Below are positions 36,769 through 46,112 of a stretch of DNA of 64,000 nucleotides, piece by piece; within the stretch, counting starts at the first letter, position 1; each line of letters opens with the position of its first letter. Below the pieces are notes generated by a model, which saw only the letters and a program-made list of their open reading frames with translations, made no database searches and had not been told where the DNA came from. A program made the translations under genes and the position numbers. The DNA is from Nocardioides sp. LHD-245 (lineage in GTDB: Bacteria; Actinomycetota; Actinomycetes; Propionibacteriales; Nocardioidaceae), in the NCBI RefSeq assembly GCF_030929495.1, contig NZ_JAVFWN010000005.1, positions 1 to 64,000 on the forward strand, in the 5' to 3' direction.

Positions 36769-37829
36769 GAGTGCGCCTCCGGACCGAGGCGGTAGCCGAA
36801 GGCATGGGGTCCCGCTGCTTCCAGACCGGCCTCGGTGTACCAGAAGGGCGCTGCCGCCAAGGTCACCACCGTCACCATTTGCCCGAACACGAGGTCCTCG
36901 GTGGCGATCGCCGACATCTCGACAGAGTCGAGGACGCTGATGATGGTCGGTGTCGCAGCCACGACCGCACCGTCCTCCAGGGCGACCAGGTTCTCGTTCC
37001 TGAACTCGACCCGGACCAGCCGCCCGGTATCGTCGTCGACACCCTGGATCAGTGCATGACCGCGGACGAAGCCGTTCGCAGTGGTGCGCTGGACATCACG
37101 GACCATGCCTGCCAGGACGACCTCGGCACCGGGGATCCGGCGGACGGCCCCGTCACGATCCCGGGCACCGAGGACGGCGCGTCCCAGGTCCAACGCATGC
37201 GAGATCGAGCCGAGGATGCTCGCGGTAGGGAGGTCACCCGCGTGCATCGGGAACAGGCTCACCGCCGCACGTCCCCCGAAGACGGTCGCGACGGTACGGC
37301 ACAAGCGCTCCGCCCAGACCGAGGTGACCGCCCCTTCCAACGTCACGGTGATACCCCGCTCATCGGTGATGACCACCGGCGCCACCTTCTGGTCGGTGAC
37401 GGACATCGCCACCTGGGTGAGCATCGGGAAGGCCCGGCCGATGCCATCGGCATCGACGACCTTCAAACCCAGACGCTGCGCCCACACCAGAGGGATCAGA
37501 CCGTTCGAACCCGCCACCTCCAGACACATCAGCGCGGTGACCCGGCGCCCCAGCCGCTCCTCGGTCGTCGCGACCAGGCCGGCCGCCTCGTCGCCCGAGA
37601 GGATCTTCTCGGCAGACACGGTCGGTGCGCCGAGGAGTCCGCACGGCAGCACCAGGTCGTCCTCGGCGAGGTCCGTGTGCCGCACCACCTCCACCGGCCC
37701 CCGGGTCCGGACGCTCTCGCGTGCCATGAGTGTCGCGGTCCTGGTTTCGCCCCCGCCGCCGGCGCCCAGCAGTCCACAGCCGAAGGCGAGCGCGGTGAGG
37801 TCGGCCTCGGTCAACTGCATGACGGCCAT
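36765..37829 (-). CDS. DUF917 (S-methyl-thiohydantoin desulfurase-domain) protein
   Basis: A 354-residue DUF917 protein, recognisable from LAFGCGLLGAGGGGETRTA at the start, PCGLLGAPTVSAEKI and MCLEVAGSNGLIPL, and AQRLGLKVVDADGIGRAFP. The family includes a domain annotated as S-methyl-thiohydantoin desulfurase, and members often follow HyuA. It opens the operon; ATG 37829 lies opposite the PucR gene 82 bases away. It probably acts on a cyclic ureide or hydantoin-like compound jointly with HyuA. Confidence 0.85.
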   Translation of the reverse strand: MAVMQLTEADLTALAFGCGLLGAGGGGETRTATLMARESVRTRGPVEVVRHTDLAEDDLVLPCGLLGAPTVSAEKILSGDEAAGLVATTEERLGRRVTALMCLEVAGSNGLIPLVWAQRLGLKVVDADGIGRAFPMLTQVAMSVTDQKVAPVVITDERGITVTLEGAVTSVWAERLCRTVATVFGGRAAVSLFPMHAGDLPTASILGSISHALDLGRAVLGARDRDGAVRRIPGAEVVLAGMVRDVQRTTANGFVRGHALIQGVDDDTGRLVRVEFRNENLVALEDGAVVAATPTIISVLDSVEMSAIATEDLVFGQMVTVVTLAAAPFWYTEAGLEAAGPHAFGYRLGPEAHS

Positions 37830-37911
37830 GTTCGTCGCCCTGACGCAGGCGCACTATGGACCATGAGCATAGATTCTGCTCCCCCGACAGTACTCGCGAT
37901 ACGATCCGCCG
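37830..37911. promoter_or_regulatory. Divergent control region, DUF917 operon / pucR
   Basis: The 82 bases between divergent starts include CTATG-N9-CATAG (37854-37872) with an inner ATGGACCAT palindrome (37856-37864). This is the only dyad and is a likely operator, plausibly for the adjacent PucR-type regulator. Confidence 0.5.
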
Positions 37912-39348
37912 GTGATTCTCCTTCGCGATCTACTCGTCGCCGGCGACCGCCTGGGGCTGGCCGTCCTGGCCGGCACCACGCCGAGCGGATCCGTGCTGGG
38001 TGTTCGCCTCGCCGAGGACACCGGGGCGCTCACGGGCGACCTCGGCGGAGCGCTCGTCATGGTTCCTCCCGCCGCCTCGGGCCGGCTGACCCGCGCGGGT
38101 GACTACCAGCTCGACCTGTTCCTGCGTCAGTGCTCCACCCTCGGCGTCGCGGGCATCGTGATCGCCGACGACGGCTCCGGTCTGACGCCGACCGCCTCCG
38201 TCATCGCCGAACGGTTCCGGGTCTGCGTGCTGGGCTACTCCACCGACACGGATTTCAGCACCTTGATGTTGCGACTGGTGCACGTCGTGGACGGCGAAGC
38301 GGATGGGTCCTGGCTCGACGAGTTCACCGACGTCCTGGAGGAGCTGGTAGAGGCGCCGCAGATCGATGCGCGTACCGTGCTATCTCGACTCTCCACGCTC
38401 TCGGATCGACGGTTGGAGCTCGGCCCGGGCGGAGACGTCGAGCTGGCCGGCGGCGGCCGGCTCGCGAGCGGGGTCCGTGACCGGGCTTGTGTGCTGTCGG
38501 CCACCGCGCTGCTCAGGGTCATCGCGGCGACGTTCAGCGAGCTGCCCTCGCCGGTGCGCTCGCGCGCCGCCGTACTCCACGAACTGGTCACGACAGAGTC
38601 GGACCCACCGCAGACCGCACTCGACCTGGCCGCCGCGGTCGGCCTGGACCTCCAGGCCTGGCACACCGGCGCTGTCGTCGACGGCAGCTTCGCCGACGAC
38701 GACCCGCTGGCCTCCTACGTCGCCCTCGACCAGCTCCATCGCGAGATGACCTTGTGGCTGGACGCGAACACGGACGGCTGGAGCTCCTGTGTCGCGGGAC
38801 GATCCGTCATCCTCGTGCATTCGCAGCGGCTTCCCTCCTCGAGCCCGAACCCGGGCCAGCGCGCGGCGGAGCTGACCGACTGCCTGCACAGCATGGCCGA
38901 CCGCGGAAAGCACGCCCGCGGCGCCATCGGCCTGTGCCGGGCCGGCGTGGAGGGGCTTCGGCGATCGACCGCCGAGGCGCGAGCCACCCTGGCCACGCGT
39001 GGGCCGAGCGCGGTCGGCGGGATCGTGATGACCGACGCGGACGGTCTGGCCCGGGTGCTGCTGGACGTCGCCACGTCCACGACCTCCGGCCTCCTCGTCA
39101 ACGAGCTCCTCGCGCCCCTGGATGCGCTCGGCGGGGACCGAGCACGTACGTCCATCGAGACGTTGGCGGTCTATCTCAAGTGCCACCGCTCCTTGAAGCG
39201 CACGGCTGAGGAGCTCCACCTCCACCGCAACGCGGTGGTCTACCGGATGCGCCGGATCACCGAGGCGCTCGGCGATGACCTGACCGATCCCGAGCGCCGG
39301 TTCGCCCTCGAGCTGGCGTGCCGGGTGCGTCGTCTGAGCGCCCCGTGA
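37912..39348 (+). CDS. PucR/CdaR-family transcriptional regulator
   Basis: A 478-residue regulator of the PucR family. The N-terminal part (residues 1-130) resembles the PucR sensor domain (VMVPPAASGRLTRAG, GVAGIVIADDGSG), and the C-terminus has the characteristic PucR helix-turn-helix: TLAVYLKCHRSLKRTAEELH, LHRNAVVYRMRRI. Such proteins control ureide, purine or amino-acid catabolism and answer pathway intermediates. It lies between the peptide transporter operon and the DUF917 operon, divergent from the latter, so it is the natural regulator of both. Start is GTG at 37912. Confidence 0.9.
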   Translation: MILLRDLLVAGDRLGLAVLAGTTPSGSVLGVRLAEDTGALTGDLGGALVMVPPAASGRLTRAGDYQLDLFLRQCSTLGVAGIVIADDGSGLTPTASVIAERFRVCVLGYSTDTDFSTLMLRLVHVVDGEADGSWLDEFTDVLEELVEAPQIDARTVLSRLSTLSDRRLELGPGGDVELAGGGRLASGVRDRACVLSATALLRVIAATFSELPSPVRSRAAVLHELVTTESDPPQTALDLAAAVGLDLQAWHTGAVVDGSFADDDPLASYVALDQLHREMTLWLDANTDGWSSCVAGRSVILVHSQRLPSSSPNPGQRAAELTDCLHSMADRGKHARGAIGLCRAGVEGLRRSTAEARATLATRGPSAVGGIVMTDADGLARVLLDVATSTTSGLLVNELLAPLDALGGDRARTSIETLAVYLKCHRSLKRTAEELHLHRNAVVYRMRRITEALGDDLTDPERRFALELACRVRRLSAP

Positions 39349-39367
39349 TCGCCTCCCCTCCGTCCGG

Positions 39368-40147
39368 CTACGGGATGGCGTCGATGAGAGAGCGCGTGTA
39401 GGGGTGGCAGGCGTCTTCGATGATCGAGGCTGCGGGACGGTGCTCCACGATGCGGCCACGGTGCATCACGGCCACGTCGTCGCACAGATAGCGGGCCAGG
39501 GCCAGGTCGTGCAGGATGACGACGTAGGTCGTCCCCAGCGTCCGTTGCAGCGACTTCAGCAGGTTGACGATCTGGGCCTGGACGCAGACATCGAGGGCCG
39601 AGACGGGCTCATCCAGGACGACCAGTCGGGGCTTGAGGATCAACGAACGAGCGATCGACACGCGTTGGCGTTGCCCCCCCGAGAGCGCGGCCGGGCGGCG
39701 TGCGACGAGCGAGTCCTCCAGGCCGACGAGATCGAGCATCTCCTCGACGGCCGCGAGCCGGACCGACGCATTCCGCTCCCCGTGCACGACGAGCGGCTCC
39801 TCGACGATCTGCCGCACGCTCATCCGCGGATCGAGGGCGGCGTGGGAGTCCTGCGGGACGAGTTGCAGCTGGCGGCGCTGTCGGCGGAGGTGTCGTGGAG
39901 CGAGCCCGCGCAGGGCGACGCCATCGATGATGGCCTCGCCGCTGGTCGGCTCGATGAGATGCAGCAGGCAGCGCGCCAGTGTGGACTTGCCACTCCCCGA
40001 CTCGCCGACCACGCCGAGAGAGGCCCCGGCCGCCACCTCGAACGACACCGAGTCGACGGCCAGGACGCCGTCTCGCCGCCCCGCGGAGAACCGCTTGGTG
40101 AGATCACGGACGGCGACCATCGCCCCCTCGGGCTCGGCGCCGTTCAC
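39368..40147 (-). CDS. Peptide ABC transporter ATPase (DppF-type)
   Basis: A 259-residue ABC ATPase: Walker A GESGSGKST, signature LSGGQRQRVSIAR, Walker B LVVLDEPVSALD, H-loop in VVILHDLALA, and the CHPYTRSLIDAIP tail of the oligopeptide family. The last residues are the usual end of the oligopeptide type without the C-terminal zinc-like cysteine set. GTG at 40147 is chosen because it overlaps the upstream ATPase stop as GTGA; an upstream in-frame start at 40195 lies inside the previous gene. It energises import with the ATPase, permeases and binding protein upstream. Confidence 0.92.
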   Translation of the reverse strand: MNGAEPEGAMVAVRDLTKRFSAGRRDGVLAVDSVSFEVAAGASLGVVGESGSGKSTLARCLLHLIEPTSGEAIIDGVALRGLAPRHLRRQRRQLQLVPQDSHAALDPRMSVRQIVEEPLVVHGERNASVRLAAVEEMLDLVGLEDSLVARRPAALSGGQRQRVSIARSLILKPRLVVLDEPVSALDVCVQAQIVNLLKSLQRTLGTTYVVILHDLALARYLCDDVAVMHRGRIVEHRPAASIIEDACHPYTRSLIDAIP

Positions 40148-41145
40148 CGCGCCGTCCGCTCGGCCAGGATGCTCAGCGGGTGGTGACAGGCCCATGCGTG
40201 CGAACCTCCGTCGAGATGTGGCCGGTGCTCCCGGCAGTCGGGGCGGTCACGCCCGACCGGACATCGCGCTCGGAAGGTGCACCCGGCGGCAGTACGGTCC
40301 TCGGAGCGTAGTGCCGATCCGATCTCTCGCAGCGGTTGGGAGCGGTCGGTCGTCAGGCTGGGCACGGCATCGAGAAGTGCGCGGGTGTAGGGATGCCGGG
40401 GTGCGCTGATCACCTCGGCGGCCGGACCCGACTCCACGATGCGACCGGCGTACATGACGGCGATCGTGTCGCAGAACGAGCCCACCACGTCGATGTTGTG
40501 GGAGATGAGCACGGTGGCGGTCCGATGGTGCTCAGCCACCCTGTCGAGCATGGCCAAGACCTCGGCCTGGGTGCGGACGTCGAGCGCCGTCGTCGGCTCG
40601 TCGGCCACGATCACATCCGGACGCGCGACGACGGCCATCGCGATGGCGATGCGCTGGCGCATGCCGCCCGAGAGTTCGTGAGGGTACCGGGACTCGATAC
40701 CCACCGGGTCCGAGAATCCGAGTTCGAGAAGCAGGTCCCTGATCCGCCGGCGCTTCTCCTCGCGGGTCAGTCCGGTGTGGCGGTCGAGTACATCACGAAT
40801 CTGACGGCCGACCTTCCGGACCGGGTTGAGCGCCGTGAGCGGATCCTGGTGGATGTAGCTGATCCGGCTGCCGCGGACCCGCGCGAGGCTGCGGTCGTCG
40901 AGCTCGCTGAGCGCGACGTCGCCCAGTTCGACCCTTCCGCCCGTGACCCGGCCCGGCGGATCGAGGAGACCGAGGATGGAGAGTGCCAGCGCGGTCTTCC
41001 CGGAACCCGACTCCCCGACGATGCCGAGCCGCTCCGCCTGGTGCAGCACCAGGTCGACGTCGTTGACCACCGTCGTCGCCGCTCCTGCCCCGGCGAACTC
41101 GGCACGTAGGCCGACGACCTCGAGCACCATCTGCGCGCAGCTCAT
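40144..41145 (-). CDS. Peptide ABC transporter ATPase (DppD-type)
   Basis: A 333-residue ABC ATPase with Walker A GESGSGKTA, signature LSGGMRQRIAIAMA and Walker B VIVADEPTTALD. The C-terminus has the oligopeptide-transporter extension with the cysteine cluster (CTFRARCPVGRDRPDC ... C) known in DppD/OppD proteins to bind an iron-sulphur cluster. ATG 41145 overlaps the permease stop as ATGA. Confidence 0.92.
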   Translation of the reverse strand: MSCAQMVLEVVGLRAEFAGAGAATTVVNDVDLVLHQAERLGIVGESGSGKTALALSILGLLDPPGRVTGGRVELGDVALSELDDRSLARVRGSRISYIHQDPLTALNPVRKVGRQIRDVLDRHTGLTREEKRRRIRDLLLELGFSDPVGIESRYPHELSGGMRQRIAIAMAVVARPDVIVADEPTTALDVRTQAEVLAMLDRVAEHHRTATVLISHNIDVVGSFCDTIAVMYAGRIVESGPAAEVISAPRHPYTRALLDAVPSLTTDRSQPLREIGSALRSEDRTAAGCTFRARCPVGRDRPDCREHRPHLDGGSHAWACHHPLSILAERTAR

Positions 41146-42218
41146 CGAACCGACTCCTCTATCGCGGCCGACATTGTCGTCGAGCCCGGCCGGGCTCGAC
41201 GTTTCCAGGACGCCGCCCGCACCCGTGGGTCCAGCATGCCGTACAGGAGATCGACCACCAGCGAGATGGCGACCGTCGACACCACACTGAACAGGATGAA
41301 GGTCTGGACGATCGCGAAGTCCTGGTTGACGATGGCCTCGGTCACCAGCAGCCCGACCCCGGGCCAGGCAAAGACCTTCTCGGCCAGGACGGTGAAGATC
41401 AGCACCTCGCCCACGACGGTGCCCACCAGGGTCACTGCTCCCAGCATCGAATTGGGCAAGGCGTCACGTCGCAGCGCACGCCCGCGGGTGGCGCCCTTGC
41501 TTCTTGCCACCAAGACGTACGGCTCGCGAACCACCTCCAGGAGCTGGGCGCGGAAGATTCGGACGAGGAAGGCGTACAGACCCAACGCCAACGTGAGTGT
41601 CGGTAGGATCAGATGGGTGAGCGCGTCCCCGAACGCGACGAAGTCTCCCGCCAACACCGAGTCGATGAGGTAGCTGCCCGTCACCCGAGGTGGTGGATCC
41701 AGCCACGGCGTGAGCCGGCCCTCGGGGCCTGGCAGCAGCCCGAGCCGGTCGCTCAGCACGACGAGGAGCACGATTCCGAGCCAGAACGGCGCTGTGCCAA
41801 TCCCGAGATAGGAGGAGATCCGCACGAGCAGATCAGGCCATCTCCCCTGGAAGCGCACCGCAATGACGGCGCCGACGACAGCCGCGATGACAGCGACCGC
41901 CATAGCGAGCAGCCCGAGCTCGATCGTGGCGGGCAGGCGAGCAGAGAACGCCTCGCGCACCGGCTGGCCCTTCGAGTAGGAGAATCCCCAGTCCCCACGG
42001 AAGAAGTCGGCCACGTACGCCCAGTACTGCTCAGCGATGCTGTCATCCAGTCGCATGCGCGTGCGCTGCGCGTCGACCGCTTCCTCGGGTGCGAACCGGC
42101 CCAGGATCATCCTTGCCGGATCACCGGGGGTCAGCCTCAGCAGGGCGAAGGCGACGAAGGTCGCAGCCACGATCGTGAGCGCGGCACCGAGCATCCGCTG
42201 GACGGTGAAGCGAATCAT
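41142..42218 (-). CDS. Peptide ABC transporter permease (DppB-type)
   Basis: A 358-residue inner-membrane protein with about six membrane segments and the EAA-loop region YVLVARSKGATRGRALRRDAL that contacts the ATPases. The N-terminus (FALLRLTPGDPARMILG) is typical of DppB/OppB/NikB. It overlaps both neighbouring genes by four bases. The substrate is unknown. Confidence 0.92.
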   Translation of the reverse strand: MIRFTVQRMLGAALTIVAATFVAFALLRLTPGDPARMILGRFAPEEAVDAQRTRMRLDDSIAEQYWAYVADFFRGDWGFSYSKGQPVREAFSARLPATIELGLLAMAVAVIAAVVGAVIAVRFQGRWPDLLVRISSYLGIGTAPFWLGIVLLVVLSDRLGLLPGPEGRLTPWLDPPPRVTGSYLIDSVLAGDFVAFGDALTHLILPTLTLALGLYAFLVRIFRAQLLEVVREPYVLVARSKGATRGRALRRDALPNSMLGAVTLVGTVVGEVLIFTVLAEKVFAWPGVGLLVTEAIVNQDFAIVQTFILFSVVSTVAISLVVDLLYGMLDPRVRAASWKRRARPGSTTMSAAIEESVR

Positions 42219-43108
42219 CTGGCGCCTCCACCCACGAGACCACGCGGGTCCAGCACGTCACGAACCCAATCCGCGATCACATTGAGAGCAGTCACAGCGA
42301 GGAGGATCCCGAGGCCGGGAAAGAGCGCGACCCACCACTCGCCTGCGAGAGCCGGCTCCAGCCCGGACGTGATCATGGCACCCCATTCGGCGGTGGGCGG
42401 TTGGGCGCCGAGCCCGAGGAAGCCCAGTCCGGCCACCGCGAGAATGGCCGTCCCGTAGGTGGAAGTCGCCTGGATCAGGACTCCCGAGAACATGTGCGGC
42501 AGCACGTGGCGGGTCACCATCCTCGTTCTGGTCATTCCCATGGCGCGACACGACTCCATCAGCGGAAGCGCGCAGAGGCGCATCGCCTCACTGCGCGCCA
42601 CCCGCGCGAACCAGGGAATGCCGGCGAGCGTCACTCCGATCGTCGCCGATGTGAGTCCGGGCCCGCGGACGATCGTCACCGCCATCGCGAGCATCAGCGA
42701 CGGGAAGGCCAGGAGAGCGTCGTTGAGCCGCATCAAGAGGATGTCGACGAGGCCACCGGTCACCCCTGCGATCAGGCCGACAAGGCCACCGAGCACCGAG
42801 CCCACCACCACGACCATCGCACCGACGAGCATCGAGACCCAGGCACCCGCGAGGAACCGGGCCAGCACATCGCGGCCGAGCTGGTCGGTGCCCATCCAAT
42901 GTTCAGGGGACGGCGGTTGCAGTGCCCCGCCGAGATCGTTCTGATTGGCCATACCCGGATGCAGCAGCGGGAACAGCGCGCTCCCGACCAGCACCGCGGC
43001 AAGGACGAGCAGAGCCGTGAGGACCGGCAGGGGGAAGGCCCCCCGGCTGCGGCGGGGGACCTTCCGGGCCGGCGGCCGCCGCTCTGCGCCGGAACCGACT
43101 ATCGCCAT
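42215..43108 (-). CDS. Peptide ABC transporter permease (DppC-type)
   Basis: A 297-residue permease with the OppC-type segment HWMGTDQLGRDVLARFLAG and the loop CRAMGMTRTRMVTRHVLPHM. ATG at 43108 is chosen because it follows directly on and overlaps the binding protein stop by ten bases; the frame is open further upstream inside that gene. Its C-terminus (ADWVRDVLDPRG) is canonical. Confidence 0.92.
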   Translation of the reverse strand: MAIVGSGAERRPPARKVPRRSRGAFPLPVLTALLVLAAVLVGSALFPLLHPGMANQNDLGGALQPPSPEHWMGTDQLGRDVLARFLAGAWVSMLVGAMVVVVGSVLGGLVGLIAGVTGGLVDILLMRLNDALLAFPSLMLAMAVTIVRGPGLTSATIGVTLAGIPWFARVARSEAMRLCALPLMESCRAMGMTRTRMVTRHVLPHMFSGVLIQATSTYGTAILAVAGLGFLGLGAQPPTAEWGAMITSGLEPALAGEWWVALFPGLGILLAVTALNVIADWVRDVLDPRGLVGGGAR

Positions 43109-44703
43109 GTCGAGAAGTTCAGGTGGACCCCGTAGGTCACGTGCTCGACCTCCTCGCCGATCGCCATGAGGCCCGGCATGGACCAGAACTTCAACTTGGG
43201 GCTCGCCCCGACCCACTCCTTGATCACGGTGTCGTAAAGCCGCCGACGCTCGTCGTCGTCCGTTGTGACACGTGCCTCCGTCCACGCCTGGTCTGCGGCC
43301 GGGATGCACATCGCGGAGATGTTGTACGGCGACGCGCAGTTCATGTCGTAGGACAGGTAGTAGCCCGCATCGACGATACCGGGGCCGTCGACGAGTGCGA
43401 GCGCGGCGAAGTCACGCTCGTTGAGGGCATCGGAGCGCTGAGCCGGTGCGAGCTCTCGGATGCTGACCTGTACATCGGCCTCAGCAAGCGCTGCCTGGAC
43501 GGCCGTGCCGAACTCCTTCAACTCGCTGTTGTCTGCGGGCACCGTCAACTCGAAGGAGATCGGGCGGGCGAGCCCAGACTCGTCGATCAGCTTGCTCGCC
43601 CGATCGAGGTCCTGCTCACGCGGCCGTTCCAGGTCCGCGTCGTACTGCGGCAGGCCGGGCGCGATCGGACCGTAGAACCGGGTCCCGAAACCTCTCCCCA
43701 GTGTGGAGTGGAGATCGTCGTACGGCAGCGCGTAGGTGAGGGCTTCGCGGAACTTCTGGTTGTCGAAAGGCGCGACCGACCAGTTCAGGGCGATGTCGAG
43801 AGACTGGCCGCTGTCGAAGGCGACGACCGAGCAGCAGTCATCGTCGTCGAGCTTCTCAGCCAGGCTCGCAGCAAGCCCGACGGTTACATCAGCCTGGCCG
43901 CTCTTGGCCTGGAGCAGCATGGTCGACGGGTCCGAGACGAAGGCGACCACCACCTCGTCGGAAGCCGTCGGCTCACCCCAGAAGTCCGGGTTGCGCCGGA
44001 GCACCGCCCGTACCCCGGCCTCGTACTCGGCAAGGACGAAGGGACCGGTCGCGCCGGCGGAGTGGCTGGCGAAGTAGGCGTTCCCCTCACCCGCGACGAC
44101 ACCGCCATGCTCCTCGATCAGCACCGGATCCACGATCGAGGCCGCCGGCTGAGCAAGGACCTGGGGGAGATTCACGTCCGCCACCGACAGCTCAATGACG
44201 ACCGTGTCGTCCCCCTCAGCCTCGACCGAGGAGATCAGCGGCGGCTCGTCGAAGCCGTCGCTGAGATAGCTGAAGCCGCATTGCGCCATGTCGATGGTGC
44301 GTTGGAGCGAGTAGCGCACCGCCTCGGCGTCGACGGGTTCGCCGGAGGGGAACGACACCCCTTCTCGGATGGTGAAGGTGTAGGTCCGCCCGTCCGGGCT
44401 CACTTCCCAGGACTCCGCGAGCCCCGGGCGCATGCTGGCGGGGTCGAACGTCGACGTCCCGCTGCTGGGCCCGTCCGACGTTCCGTACTCCACCAGGCGG
44501 GCGTAGAGACTCTCCATGAGATGCATGTCGGCCGCGCCGCACGCCATGGCTGGGTCGACCGTGGTCGGCGCGCCCAGGACATTGACAGTGAGCGAGCTGC
44601 CGGCGTTCCTCGGCTTGTCGTCCGGGTTCGCCGCGCACGCGGCGAGGAGCGTGATCGTCGAGACCGCCACCCCGAGTCGGGCGATCGTTCGGCTTGGCTT
44701 CAT
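43099..44703 (-). CDS. Peptide ABC transporter substrate-binding lipoprotein (SBP_bac_5)
   Basis: A 534-residue lipoprotein. Signal peptide with lipobox (TITLLAAC at residues 16-23), then the DppA/OppA family fold: PTTVDPAMACGAAD, LAESWEVSPDGRTYTFTIREGV and ATGPFVLAEYEAG. The body captures the substrate outside the membrane; candidates are dipeptides or cyclic peptide-like compounds. ATG 44703 has CAGGAG five bases upstream. It is the first gene of the transporter operon; a TGTACT-N3-AGTACA dyad lies 66 bases upstream. Confidence 0.92.
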   Translation of the reverse strand: MKPSRTIARLGVAVSTITLLAACAANPDDKPRNAGSSLTVNVLGAPTTVDPAMACGAADMHLMESLYARLVEYGTSDGPSSGTSTFDPASMRPGLAESWEVSPDGRTYTFTIREGVSFPSGEPVDAEAVRYSLQRTIDMAQCGFSYLSDGFDEPPLISSVEAEGDDTVVIELSVADVNLPQVLAQPAASIVDPVLIEEHGGVVAGEGNAYFASHSAGATGPFVLAEYEAGVRAVLRRNPDFWGEPTASDEVVVAFVSDPSTMLLQAKSGQADVTVGLAASLAEKLDDDDCCSVVAFDSGQSLDIALNWSVAPFDNQKFREALTYALPYDDLHSTLGRGFGTRFYGPIAPGLPQYDADLERPREQDLDRASKLIDESGLARPISFELTVPADNSELKEFGTAVQAALAEADVQVSIRELAPAQRSDALNERDFAALALVDGPGIVDAGYYLSYDMNCASPYNISAMCIPAADQAWTEARVTTDDDERRRLYDTVIKEWVGASPKLKFWSMPGLMAIGEEVEHVTYGVHLNFSTWR

Positions 44704-44768
44704 CGGGACTCCTGACATCGGGGCGTTCAGACGAATGGAATCCTTCAAAGGTCTCATTGGTCCAGCAA

Positions 44769-44783
44769 TGTACTTGGAGTACA
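44769..44783. promoter_or_regulatory. Perfect dyad upstream of peptide transporter operon
   Basis: TGTACT-TGG-AGTACA is a perfect 6+3+6 inverted repeat 66 bases upstream of the binding-protein start on an unusually AT-rich patch. It is a good operator candidate for the transporter operon. It does not share its half-site with the CTATG dyad near pucR. Confidence 0.5.
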
Positions 44784-44857
44784 AGATGCAAGTCAGTCTC
44801 GATACCGAGGAGACAGGAGGGAGGAACGGCCGCCGCGAGAACGGTCGCCGGCGTGCG

Positions 44858-46108
44858 TCAGGGGTTGATCGCCTGCAGCAGCCGGGCGGCCTTCCACTCC
44901 GTCTCGGCCCACTCCTCGGCGACGTCGCTCGCCACGGTGATGCCGCCGCCCGTCCCCAGCACGTACTCGTCGCAGCCGCCGGCGGTCAGCAGCGTGCGGA
45001 TGATCACGCCGAGGTCGGCCCGGCCGTCGCCCGCCACCCAGCCGAACGCGCCGGCGTAGGCCCCGCGCGGAGTCGCCTCGACCTCGTCGATGATCTCCAT
45101 CGTGCGCAGCTTGGGGGCGCCGGTCATCGAGCCGGCGGGGAACAGGGCGCGGAGGGCACCGACCGTCGTGATCTCGTCGCGCAGCCGGCCGCGGACCGTG
45201 GACACCAGCTGGTGCACGGACGCGTACGACTCGACCTCCATCAGCACCGGCACCTCCACGCTGCCGACCTCGCAGACGGTGGCGAGGTCGTTGCGGAGCA
45301 GGTCGACGATCATCAGGTTCTCGGAGCGGTACTTCGGGTCGCTCGCCAGCCGGTCCCGTGCCTCCGCGTCGTCGGCGGGGGTGGCCCCCCGCTGGGTGGT
45401 GCCCTTGATCGGCTTGGTCTCGAGGGTGCGGTCGGCGGTCACCAGGGCGTACCGCTCGGGCGAGGAGCTCAGCAGCCAGGCCCGAGATTCCTCCACGTCG
45501 TGCTGGAGGAAGCCGGCGTACGGCGCGGGGTTGAGCGCGCGGAGCCGGAGGTACGCCGCCGCGGGGGTCAGCGGGCTCGACGCGCGGAGCCGGTGGGTCA
45601 GGTTGACCTCGTAGGAGTCGCCGGCGTGCAGGTGGTCCTGGACCGTGGTGAACGCGGCGGCGTACGACGCCGGCACGGGTGCGGGCAGGCCGACGGTCAC
45701 CCCCAGGCTGGTCGCCGGCGCGGTGACGGGATGGTCGTACTCGCGCAGGTGCGAGGGCCGCAGCCACACGGCATCCGGCAGGTCCGGGTCCGGGTCGGCG
45801 GGCAGGTCGGGCCGCGCGGCGTACCCGAAGTAGCCGAACCACTGGTCGGTGGACCGCCCGGCCGCCAGCTCCGCCTCGAGGACGGCGAACGGGTCGTCGC
45901 CGACCACGACCGAGCGGCCGCCGGCGTGCCGGGTGACCTCCCGGCGCGCGGCGTCGTAGGTGAGCGAGACGTCGTCGTCGTCGAGCCAGCCGAGGATCGA
46001 GCGGCGCCGGGACCAGTCGCGGGCACCGCCGCCGTCGAGCCACACGCAGCGCGGGTGTCGGGCCTGGATCCGCGCGAACGCCTCGGCGGGGTCGCCCTGG
46101 GTGACCAT
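44858..46108 (-). CDS. pabB: Aminodeoxychorismate synthase component I (PabB)
   Basis: A 416-residue chorismate-utilising enzyme that makes 4-amino-4-deoxychorismate, precursor of p-aminobenzoate and folate. The PabB-specific active-site lysine motif is present in TKPIKGTTQRG (TrpE would have PIAGT). Also seen: LHAGDSYEVNLTHRL, DLLRNDLATVC, PAGSMTGAPKLRTMEIIDE and LGTGGGIT. ATG 46108 starts four bases after the pabA stop; an extension to 46339 lies inside pabA and is rejected. It uses ammonia made by the PabA subunit encoded upstream. Confidence 0.92.
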   Translation of the reverse strand: MVTQGDPAEAFARIQARHPRCVWLDGGGARDWSRRRSILGWLDDDDVSLTYDAARREVTRHAGGRSVVVGDDPFAVLEAELAAGRSTDQWFGYFGYAARPDLPADPDPDLPDAVWLRPSHLREYDHPVTAPATSLGVTVGLPAPVPASYAAAFTTVQDHLHAGDSYEVNLTHRLRASSPLTPAAAYLRLRALNPAPYAGFLQHDVEESRAWLLSSSPERYALVTADRTLETKPIKGTTQRGATPADDAEARDRLASDPKYRSENLMIVDLLRNDLATVCEVGSVEVPVLMEVESYASVHQLVSTVRGRLRDEITTVGALRALFPAGSMTGAPKLRTMEIIDEVEATPRGAYAGAFGWVAGDGRADLGVIIRTLLTAGGCDEYVLGTGGGITVASDVAEEWAETEWKAARLLQAINP

Positions 46109-46112
46109 CCGG

